The translations under genes were made by a program, and so were the position numbers. A model generated the notes under the pieces. It searched no databases and had not been told where the DNA came from. It saw nothing but the letters and a program-made list of their open reading frames with translations. A DNA stretch of 48,666 bases. Origin: Alistipes sp. (GTDB lineage Bacteria; Bacteroidota; Bacteroidia; Bacteroidales; Rikenellaceae). Position 1 is the first letter of the stretch. The number at the start of each line of letters is the position of its first letter. Positions 7,937-15,190 of the stretch are shown here, piece after piece. The DNA lies in NCBI GenBank assembly GCA_020026395.1, contig JAHHQM010000012.1:1-48666 (forward strand), read 5' to 3'.

Positions 7937-10834
7937 TTAGAAACCGAAGATCTCCTGATCACCCAGCGTCCGAATATCGCCGAGCGTTTTCAAATAGTTC
8001 AGATCCAAATCCTGAATATCGCCCAGGATGCAATAAACGTAATTACGGTTCTTGACCCACTCCTGCTGCGTGCGCTTCACATCCTCGAGGGTCATGCCGC
8101 CGACCTTTTCAAATACGGCCTTGTTGCGATCCTCCGTAAGTCCCAGACGACGGTGGGCACGATAGCGCCACAACACATCCTCCTTGACCGTACGCTGCGT
8201 GCGCAACTGCGTGATCAGCGACTCCTTCGCCACCTGGAATGCAGCCTCCGATTCGGGCATTTGGTTGATGATCTTGTCAAAATCCGTGATGGCGGTCTTC
8301 ATCTTGTCGTTCTGCGTGGCGATGTACGCCCCGTAACCGTAGGAATCCGCCTTCGATTCGGGCGTCGAGAGGTAGGCAACAGCCGTGTAGGCCAGACCGC
8401 GCGATTCGCGCATCTCCTGGAAGACGATCGAATTCATACCCCCGCCGAAATACTGGTTGTAGAGCATAATCGCGGGATCATGCTCCACGGCAAACGGTGT
8501 GCGGTAGTCGCTCCATTGCATCATCTGCAACTGCTTGGCATCGTATTGCGCCAAATAGACCGTACTCTTGTCTGTCGGCAGCTGCTCGGCGTAACGCTCC
8601 TCCAAGGGGCGCAATTCCGCATCGGTCTTGTAGTGCTCGTTCAATGCCGCCTTCAGCTCCTCTTCCGTCATCGGGCCATAGTACACAATCTCGTGCTGAC
8701 AACCACCCAACGAACGCACCGCATCGAGCATCTGCTCCGAGGTCAGGGTCAGGATCTGCTCATCGGAAAGCGTCTGACGACGGATGTACTCCCCGCCGAA
8801 CGACATATAGTTGCGCAGGGCGGCAAACTTGGCCTCCTGCTGCGATTTCAAGTCCTCACGGCTCTTGATCTTCAGTGCCTTGACACCGTCCAGCACCTCT
8901 TCACTGCCCACGGCATGCTGACGCAGGTCTTCGAAGATGTCGAGCGTCTCGGTCATGTTCTCACTCAAACCCGACAACGCGATCTGCGTCGTATAATCCG
9001 CGGCCGACAACGAGAAATCGCAGGCCAGCGCATACATCTTCGCGGCACGCTCCTCGGCCGACAACGCCTCGGTATCGAGGTAATCCAGATAGTCGAACGC
9101 CAGGCCATACTCGGGACGATCCATCAGACCCGTGTTGAAGACCATCGTAAGCGAGAACAAATCGCTTGTCGTATTCTGCTTGTACAACACATTGATGCCG
9201 TCACGCAACGCGAACTGCTTCATATCCTGCTCGAAATCGACAAAGACGGGATCGATCGGACGCACGGGTGTCGCGCGGACCTCCTTCAGAAATTCGCTCT
9301 CCAAATCGCGGTTCATCACGATCGGAGTGATCTTCGGGGCGGCAATTTTCTGCTCGTTGCGATCCACACCGCAACGCTTGTAGACCACGGCGTAGCTCTC
9401 GGGCGCGAGGTATTTCTTCGCCCAGGCCACCACATCCTGCTTGGTGAGGGTCGTCATGCGCTCGATCTGGTTGATGTCGTCCGACGGCTCCGCACCCCTT
9501 ACAAACATATTTACATAGAAATCGGCACGGTCGGTGTAGCTGTCCAACATCATCATGCGCTCCAACTTCAACTGATTGACCGTTGCCTTGATCAACCCTT
9601 CGTCAAAATCACCGCGACGCAACTTCTCCACCTCCTCCAACAACAGGTCGCGCACCTCTTCCAGCGACTGCCCCTCCACGGGAGCACCGCCCACGAGGAA
9701 ACGGCTGTAATCCGACTGCATGTCGGTGTCGGCATAGGAGAACAACAATTTCTGCTGCTGATTCAGATCCAGATCGACCAATCCCGCCTGACCGTTATAT
9801 AATAAGGCGACCGCAATCTGCGCCACATCGTTCGAACGATCGGTGTATTTGGGCAGTCGCCATGCCATCAGACACATCTCCGACTCGGGGCCGAATACCT
9901 CGCGCTCGATGGGTTTTACAATGGGTTTCTCCTTCTGCAAATACAATTCGGGCAGATTCTTCGGCTCCATATCGCCGAAATAGCGGTCGATCACTCGGAT
10001 CATCTCTGCGGGATCGAAATCACCCGCAAGACAAATCGCCATGTTGTTCGGCACGTAGTAGGTCTCATGATACTTCTTCACGTTCGTGATCGACGGATTT
10101 TTCAGATGCTCCTGCGTACCCAGCACGGTCTGCATGCCGTAGGGGTGATGCGGGAACAGCGCCTCGTCCATCGCCGCGAAGAGCTTTCTTACGTCCTGCG
10201 TCAGCGACATGTTCTTCTCCTCGTAGATCGTCTCCAGCTCGGTGTGGAAACCGCGGATCACGGGATGCTTGAAGCGGTCGGACTGAATCTTCGCCCAGTT
10301 CTCGATCTGATTCGAGGGAATATCCTCGCAATAGACCGTTTCGTCCTGCGAGGTGTAGGCGTTCGATCCCGACGCACCGATCATCGCCATCAGCTTGTCG
10401 TACTCGTTCGGCACGGCATATTTCGAGGCCTCGTAGCTCACCGAATCGATCCGATGATAGATCTCGGCACGCGCCCCCTCGTCGGTCGTTTTGCGATAGA
10501 CCTCAAACAGGCGCTCGATCTCGTCCAACAGCGGTTTTTCGGCTTCGTAATTGACCGTACCGTAGGAAGGCGTACCCTTGAACATCAGGTGTTCGAAGTA
10601 ATGCGCCAAACCCGTCGTTTCCGCGGGATCGTTCTTGCCGCCGACCCGCACGGCGACATAGGTCTGGATGCGCGGTTGCTCTTTCATGACGCTCATATAG
10701 ACCTTCAGTCCGTTGTCCAGCGTGTAAAGACGCGTGTGCAACGGGTCATTGGGAAAGGTTTCGTACACATACTCATCGCAGGAGGCACCCGCCAACGCGA
10801 CGATCAGCGCAACGAACAGAAATAATTTTTTCAT
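7937..10834 (-). CDS. M16 family zinc metallopeptidase, lipoprotein
   Basis: 965 residues from the ATG at 10834 (MKKLFLFVALIVALAGASC). A longer frame runs back to 11311, but that overlaps the DUF456 gene in another frame and adds no signal peptide. Cys19 ends a likely lipobox. The inverted zinc motif HYFEH (His78, Glu81, His82) sits in GLAHYFEHLMFKGTPSYG, the hallmark of insulinase/pitrilysin-type peptidases, and the protein is long enough to hold both the catalytic and the inactive half of an M16 clam-shell (second half from about 490). It probably degrades peptides in the periplasm or at the outer membrane. It starts 20 bp after the stop of the DUF456 gene and is likely cotranscribed with it. 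Confidence 0.92.
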   Translation of the reverse strand: MKKLFLFVALIVALAGASCDEYVYETFPNDPLHTRLYTLDNGLKVYMSVMKEQPRIQTYVAVRVGGKNDPAETTGLAHYFEHLMFKGTPSYGTVNYEAEKPLLDEIERLFEVYRKTTDEGARAEIYHRIDSVSYEASKYAVPNEYDKLMAMIGASGSNAYTSQDETVYCEDIPSNQIENWAKIQSDRFKHPVIRGFHTELETIYEEKNMSLTQDVRKLFAAMDEALFPHHPYGMQTVLGTQEHLKNPSITNVKKYHETYYVPNNMAICLAGDFDPAEMIRVIDRYFGDMEPKNLPELYLQKEKPIVKPIEREVFGPESEMCLMAWRLPKYTDRSNDVAQIAVALLYNGQAGLVDLDLNQQQKLLFSYADTDMQSDYSRFLVGGAPVEGQSLEEVRDLLLEEVEKLRRGDFDEGLIKATVNQLKLERMMMLDSYTDRADFYVNMFVRGAEPSDDINQIERMTTLTKQDVVAWAKKYLAPESYAVVYKRCGVDRNEQKIAAPKITPIVMNRDLESEFLKEVRATPVRPIDPVFVDFEQDMKQFALRDGINVLYKQNTTSDLFSLTMVFNTGLMDRPEYGLAFDYLDYLDTEALSAEERAAKMYALACDFSLSAADYTTQIALSGLSENMTETLDIFEDLRQHAVGSEEVLDGVKALKIKSREDLKSQQEAKFAALRNYMSFGGEYIRRQTLSDEQILTLTSEQMLDAVRSLGGCQHEIVYYGPMTEEELKAALNEHYKTDAELRPLEERYAEQLPTDKSTVYLAQYDAKQLQMMQWSDYRTPFAVEHDPAIMLYNQYFGGGMNSIVFQEMRESRGLAYTAVAYLSTPESKADSYGYGAYIATQNDKMKTAITDFDKIINQMPESEAAFQVAKESLITQLRTQRTVKEDVLWRYRAHRRLGLTEDRNKAVFEKVGGMTLEDVKRTQQEWVKNRNYVYCILGDIQDLDLNYLKTLGDIRTLGDQEIFGF

Positions 10835-10854
10835 GTTTTTTAAGTTGATTGATT

Positions 10855-11367
10855 TCAGGCGAAGAGCGACGAGAAGAACCCGCGCACCACAGGCCACAGG
10901 TCGCCCATCAGAATCGTCAGCATCCAGATCGAGGTGACGAGTTTCAATCCCGTTCCGGCGATAAACGCCATAAACGAGCCGAAGCCCACCCTCAAGGCAC
11001 GTTGCGTGTCGGTTTTGTCGTGCAACAATTCGCCGACCACCGCTCCCAAAAACGGGCCGAGAATAACGCCCGCATGGCCTGCCAACAGGCCTACAAAGAT
11101 GCCGACCGTAGCCCCGATCGAGCCGTAGCGCGAACCGCCGAACCGCTTGGTCATCATCGCGGGGAAGACAAAGTCGGCCGCAATGACCACAATCGACACC
11201 ACCAGCCAGATCCACAGCGTCGATCGAGAAATGGCCGAATAGGAGGTCAGCGCCCCGGCCAACAATCCGAGGTAGCTGAACGCCGTACCGGGCAGTACGG
11301 GCACGATGCACCCCGCAAGTCCTACGAGCGAGAGCACCAATGCCAGAATCAGAAGAAGAATATCCAT
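10855..11367 (-). CDS. DUF456 family membrane protein
   Basis: 170 residues, almost entirely hydrophobic. It has four or more predicted membrane segments separated by Gly-rich turns (for example VGIFVGLLAGHAGVILGPF and VLPGTAFSYLGLLAGAL). The pattern, including KRFGGSRYGSIGATVG and GPFLGAVVGELL, matches the small DUF456 inner-membrane family, whose function is unknown. It is the first gene of an operon with the M16 peptidase. A TATCTTTG element lies just upstream. Confidence 0.85.
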   Translation of the reverse strand: MDILLLILALVLSLVGLAGCIVPVLPGTAFSYLGLLAGALTSYSAISRSTLWIWLVVSIVVIAADFVFPAMMTKRFGGSRYGSIGATVGIFVGLLAGHAGVILGPFLGAVVGELLHDKTDTQRALRVGFGSFMAFIAGTGLKLVTSIWMLTILMGDLWPVVRGFFSSLFA

Positions 11368-11392
11368 CGTTTCAAGTCCTTATTAATGTATA

Positions 11393-11400
11393 CAAAGATA
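11393..11400 (-). promoter_or_regulatory. -7 element for the DUF456/M16 operon
   Basis: TATCTTTG on the minus strand, 26 nt before the DUF456 start. No good -33 element at the expected distance; that position falls in the neighbouring terminator stem. Confidence 0.55.
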
Positions 11401-11410
11401 TAAATAAAAC

Positions 11411-11440
11411 AAAAAATCTCCCCGTATGGGGAGATTTTTT
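11411..11440 (-). terminator. Terminator of the panC-panD operon
   Basis: Perfect 13-bp stem (11411-11423 with 11428-11440) with loop GTAT, A-rich on one side and T-rich on the other. It follows the panD stop by 27 bases. Confidence 0.9.
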
Positions 11441-11467
11441 TCTCAAACTTCACTGCTTGAGCGAAGC

Positions 11468-11827
11468 TTATTTTACCAATTTGTTGGTCTCGGTGTCGGG
11501 GAAGATCACCCAGGGACGGAATTTTTTGGCATCCTCGAAATCCATCATGGCATACGACACGATGATGACCACGTCACCCACGGCCACGCGGCGTGCTGCG
11601 GCACCGTTCAGACAGATGCAACCCGAACCGCGCTCGCCCTTGATGATATAGGTTTCGAAACGCTCGCCGTTGTTGTTGTCCAGAATCTGCACCTTCTCGC
11701 CCTCGATCATGTTGGCGGCGTCCATCAGATCCTCGTCGATCGTGATGCTGCCCACGTAGTTCAGGTTGGACTGCGTGACGCTCACGCGATGGATTTTCGA
11801 CTTCAGTACTTCTACTTGAAATTTCAT
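11468..11827 (-). CDS. panD: Aspartate 1-decarboxylase
   Basis: 119 residues, the usual size. PanD makes beta-alanine from L-aspartate for pantothenate (coenzyme A) synthesis in the cytoplasm. It is made as a proenzyme that cleaves itself before a Ser to form the pyruvoyl cofactor. The cleavage site is visible as YVGSITID, with Gly26-Ser27, and the later blocks LNGAAARRVAVGDVVIIVSYA are typical of the family. The gene follows panC with one base between the panC stop and the panD start, so the two are translationally coupled. Together they give the beta-alanine and condensation steps of the pathway. Confidence 0.97.
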   Translation of the reverse strand: MKFQVEVLKSKIHRVSVTQSNLNYVGSITIDEDLMDAANMIEGEKVQILDNNNGERFETYIIKGERGSGCICLNGAAARRVAVGDVVIIVSYAMMDFEDAKKFRPWVIFPDTETNKLVK

Positions 11828-11828
11828 C

Positions 11829-12665
11829 TTAACGGATCAATATGTTATCAATTAAACGCACATCGCCACACTGCACGGCGATACAGCCCTGAATGCGCTT
11901 TGCGTCGTTCCACGATTTGACCTCCTGCATCGACAGTGCATCGACCGACTGATAGTAGATCACCTTCAGCAGCGGATTCTTCTCCACTTCTGCGACGACC
12001 CATTTCTTGAGTTCTTCGGGCAACAGCGTTTTCGACATCTCGACACTCTTCTTCAGAGATGCGTAGATGTGGGGTGCTGCGGCACGGTGCTCCTTGTCCA
12101 GAAGCGTGTTACGCGACGAGAGTGCCAGACCGTCCTCTCCGCGAACGATGTCGCACTCGACGATGTCGATCGGCAGTTTGAGCTGGGCAACCATCGCCTT
12201 GATGACGGCGATCTGCTGGAAATCCTTCTCACCGAAGTAAGCTCTTGCCGGGCGGACGATGTCGAACAGACGGCTTACGACCTGAGCCACTCCGTTGAAG
12301 TGACCCGGACGGGTAGCGCCCTCCATGACTTTGTCGATCTGACCGAAATCGAACTGACGCTTGTCCTCCTGGGGATAGATCTCCTCGACGGAAGGCATCA
12401 GCACAAAGTCGGCACCGGCCTCTTCCAGCACGCGGGCATCGGCCTCGGGGGTGCGGGGATAGTTTTTCAGATCGTTTTTGTCGTTAAACTGGGTAGGGTT
12501 GACAAAAACGCTCACAACGACAGTTTGATTTTCGCGGCGGGCGCGTTCCACCAGCGAACGGTGTCCTGCGTGGAGGGCACCCATAGTCGGTACGAAACCG
12601 ATTCCTTTCTGCTCCAATTTATCCAATTCTGCGCGGAGCGATTTTACACTTGTCAGTACTTTCAT
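11829..12665 (-). CDS. panC: Pantothenate synthetase (pantoate-beta-alanine ligase)
   Basis: 278 residues from the ATG at 12665 (MKVLTSVKSL); the frame is open further upstream to 12752, but the extra 29 hydrophobic residues would cross the promoter. It joins pantoate and beta-alanine using ATP. The nucleotide-binding HxGH motif is LHAGH (His32, His35), preceded by VPTMGAL, and followed by VSVFVNPTQF, YFGEKDFQQ and LALSSRN, all family signatures. It is coupled to panD directly downstream. panB is not in the window. Confidence 0.97.
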   Translation of the reverse strand: MKVLTSVKSLRAELDKLEQKGIGFVPTMGALHAGHRSLVERARRENQTVVVSVFVNPTQFNDKNDLKNYPRTPEADARVLEEAGADFVLMPSVEEIYPQEDKRQFDFGQIDKVMEGATRPGHFNGVAQVVSRLFDIVRPARAYFGEKDFQQIAVIKAMVAQLKLPIDIVECDIVRGEDGLALSSRNTLLDKEHRAAAPHIYASLKKSVEMSKTLLPEELKKWVVAEVEKNPLLKVIYYQSVDALSMQEVKSWNDAKRIQGCIAVQCGDVRLIDNILIR

Positions 12666-12685
12666 GTTCGCAACGAATTGCGGTG

Positions 12686-12693
12686 CAAAGGTA
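12686..12693 (-). promoter_or_regulatory. -7 element for panCD
   Basis: TACCTTTG on the minus strand, 20 nt before the panC start. The -33 position does not match well, so this is a partial promoter call. Confidence 0.5.
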
Positions 12694-12896
12694 AATATTC
12701 CGAAAGACAAAAGGAAGTAAAAAGCACAAAAAAGCACAAAAGATCGCCCCAATAGCGCTTAAAACCACCCCAAAATGCTTATTTTTTAAGAAAATAGAAT
12801 CATTTTTCCTGTGTAAAATCACTCATTCGGGGAACACCGTCCCGAAAAAATGTGTATCTTCGTTCCACCACTAAAACAACCAACCAGAGCGTCCTT

Positions 12897-14909
12897 ATGA
12901 AAAATTTATTGTTTATGGCATTATCAACCGTTGCACTCACAGCGTGCGACGCTCCCTGCGAAAAGGAGCAACCGTGGATCGTCGACCGGTTCGACGACAT
13001 CAAAGTCATCCGCTACGAAGTGCCTCATTTCGAGGATCTGACGCTTCGTGAGAAGGAGCTTGTTTACTTTTTAAGCGAGGCCGCCAAATGCGGACGCGAC
13101 ATTCTTTACGATCAGAACTGCCCGTTGAATCTTCCGATCCGACGCACGCTGGAGACCCTCCACGAACATTATCAGGGCGACCGCACCTCCACGGAGTGGA
13201 AGGCGCTCGAAAAATACCTCAAAAAGGTATGGTTTGCCAACGGCATCCACCACCACTATTCGAACGACAAATTCCGTCCCGAGTTTTCACGGGAGTATTT
13301 CGACCGGGTGTACCAATCCGTCGAGGATAAATTCGGCGAAGACCTTCTGAAGCACCGCGAAAAGGTCACACGCGCCATTTTCGATCCCGAGGTTTACCCC
13401 ACGCGTCTGAACCAGACCGACGGTGTGGATATGCTCGAGACCTCGTCGAGCAACTACTATCAGGGCGTCACACAGGCTGAGGGCGAACGCTTCTATGCCG
13501 AGATGGCGGCTGCCGACCAGGGCAATCCCCATCCCGTATCGTACGGTCTGAACTCGCAGCTGACCAAGATCGACGGCATCCTCACCGAACGCCGCTGGAA
13601 GATCGGCGGTATGTATTCGGCCGCCATCGAGAAGATTGTCTACTGGCTCAAGGAGGCCGAAAAGGTGGCCACGGGTATGCAGCAGGAGAACATCCGCGCC
13701 CTGATCGACTACTACACGACGGGCGATCTGAAGGATTTCGACCGCTATAACATCGGTTGGGTACGCGACACCCTTTCGCGTGTCGATTTCACCAACGGCT
13801 TTATCGAGACTTACGGCGATCCGCTCGGCTATAAGGCTTCGTGGGAGGCACAGGTCAATTTCATCGACTCGGCCTCCTGCCACCGCACCGATGTGATTTC
13901 GGAGAATGCCCAGTGGTTCGAGGATCACTCGCCTGTCGATCCCCGCTACCGCAAGGAGCACGTCAAGGGCGTATCGGCCAAGGTGATCACCGCCGCCATG
14001 CTGGGTGGCGACTGCTACCCCTCGACCCCCATCGGCATCAACCTGCCGAATGCCGACTGGATCCGCAAGGAGTTCGGTTCAAAGTCGGTGACCATCGACA
14101 ACATCACCTACGCCTACGACAAGGCCGCCAAGGGTAACGGCTTCAACGAGGAGTTCATGCTCCGTTTGGAAGACCGCAACCGCATCGAGAAATACGGCAA
14201 ACTGGCCGACGACCTCCATACCGACCTGCACGAATGCCTCGGCCACGGCTCGGGACAGTTGGCTCCGGGCACCAAGGGCGACGAGCTGCGCAGCTACGGA
14301 TCGACCCTCGAGGAGGCACGCGCCGATCTATTCGGTCTGTACTATCTGGGCGATCCCCACATGCTCGAACTGGGACTCGTACCTTCGTTCGATGTGGCCA
14401 AGGCGGGTTATGCCCACTACATCATGAACGGACTGATGACCCAGCTGGCACGCGTCGAGTTGGGCAAGAATATCGAGGAAGCACATATGCGTAACCGCCA
14501 GCTGATCTCGGCCTGGTGCTACGAACACGGCAAGGCAGGCAAGATCATCGAATGGGTCAAGGAGAACGGCAAGACGTATGTGGTGATCAACAACTTCAAA
14601 CGCCTGCGCGAGCTGTTCGGCGAATTGCTGCACGAGATCCAGCGCATCAAATCCGAAGGCGACTACGCGGCAGGACGCGCCTTGGTGGAGAAATATGCCG
14701 TGAAGGTCGATCCCGAACTGCACAAGGAGGTTCTGGAACGCTACGCCGCCCTGCACATCGAGCCTTACGGCGGATTTGTCAATCCCGAGTACGAGCTCGT
14801 AAAGGAAGGCGACAAGGTCATCGATGTCCGCATCTCCTACCCCGCCGACTACACGCGCCAGATGATGGATTATTCGAAGAATTACTCGTTCCTTCCCAAC
14901 GAGAACTAA
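12897..14909 (+). CDS. M49 dipeptidyl peptidase III, lipoprotein form
   Basis: 670 residues from the ATG at 12897 (MKNLLFMALSTVALTAC); 15 in-frame codons lie upstream but do not start with a signal. A lipobox (ALTAC, Cys17) indicates export and lipid anchoring, as in several Bacteroidetes DPP III proteins. The M49 zinc site HECLGH (445-450, the family's HExxGH) is followed by EEARAD (472-477), the second conserved element. The family removes dipeptides from the N-terminus of short peptides, so this enzyme probably supports peptide use, together with the C10 and M16 peptidases nearby. Monocistronic, ended by a strong terminator. Confidence 0.92.
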   Translation: MKNLLFMALSTVALTACDAPCEKEQPWIVDRFDDIKVIRYEVPHFEDLTLREKELVYFLSEAAKCGRDILYDQNCPLNLPIRRTLETLHEHYQGDRTSTEWKALEKYLKKVWFANGIHHHYSNDKFRPEFSREYFDRVYQSVEDKFGEDLLKHREKVTRAIFDPEVYPTRLNQTDGVDMLETSSSNYYQGVTQAEGERFYAEMAAADQGNPHPVSYGLNSQLTKIDGILTERRWKIGGMYSAAIEKIVYWLKEAEKVATGMQQENIRALIDYYTTGDLKDFDRYNIGWVRDTLSRVDFTNGFIETYGDPLGYKASWEAQVNFIDSASCHRTDVISENAQWFEDHSPVDPRYRKEHVKGVSAKVITAAMLGGDCYPSTPIGINLPNADWIRKEFGSKSVTIDNITYAYDKAAKGNGFNEEFMLRLEDRNRIEKYGKLADDLHTDLHECLGHGSGQLAPGTKGDELRSYGSTLEEARADLFGLYYLGDPHMLELGLVPSFDVAKAGYAHYIMNGLMTQLARVELGKNIEEAHMRNRQLISAWCYEHGKAGKIIEWVKENGKTYVVINNFKRLRELFGELLHEIQRIKSEGDYAAGRALVEKYAVKVDPELHKEVLERYAALHIEPYGGFVNPEYELVKEGDKVIDVRISYPADYTRQMMDYSKNYSFLPNEN

Positions 14910-14932
14910 TCCGCAAGGCAACACCCCCGTTT

Positions 14933-14968
14933 AAAACCGATCCGACCCCGCCGTCGGATCGGTTTTTT
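14933..14968 (+). terminator. Terminator of the dipeptidyl peptidase III gene
   Basis: Perfect 14-bp stem (14933-14946 with 14953-14966), 6-nt loop, T6. Confidence 0.92.
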
Positions 14969-14999
14969 CATCCCCGTTTGGCACGACCTTTGCGGATTG

Positions 15000-15124
15000 A
15001 GCGAGTGCCGGCTGCCTTACAATGCAGCGGGGTTTCTTCATTTATTTAAGTTTGGGGTAGTAGTTAAGGAGTTCTGACTCCTACGGCAACAGACGGTCGT
15101 GAGACGGGCTGTTGCCGTTTTTTT
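15000..15124 (+). ncRNA. Candidate small structured RNA upstream of pcrA
   Basis: No gene is readable here, but several helices are. They are: a hairpin near 15008-15030 (GCTGC/GCAGC core); AGGAGT/ACTCCT (15067-15072 with 15077-15082) with loop TCTG; and a perfect 10-bp helix (15083-15092 with 15109-15118), extendable inside its loop and followed by T7, so it reads as an intrinsic terminator. A perfect 10-bp pair (TTTGGGGTAG 15051-15060 with CTACCCCAAA 15129-15138) encloses the last two helices as a three-way junction but extends past the T run. It could be an independent small RNA (an imperfect -7, GACCTTTG, is at 14985) or a leader element. The start is a guess. Confidence 0.35.
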
Positions 15125-15176
15125 GTGCCTACCCCAAAATTTCGGAAAAACGGCCGACCGCTTGCCGAAAAATTCG

Positions 15177-15184
15177 TATCTTTG
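15177..15184 (+). promoter_or_regulatory. -7 element for pcrA-nth, decides the start codon
   Basis: TATCTTTG ends six bases before the ATG at 15191. A transcript starting the usual distance downstream would begin at or next to that ATG, so the upstream in-frame ATG at 15125 is excluded and the mRNA is leaderless or nearly so. Confidence 0.6.
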
Positions 15185-15190
15185 CGATCT

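Noticed and set aside
10835..11311. Upstream extension of the M16 peptidase reading frame
   Set aside because: It lies in another frame of the DUF456 gene; the lipoprotein signal starts at 10834, so the extension is not translated.
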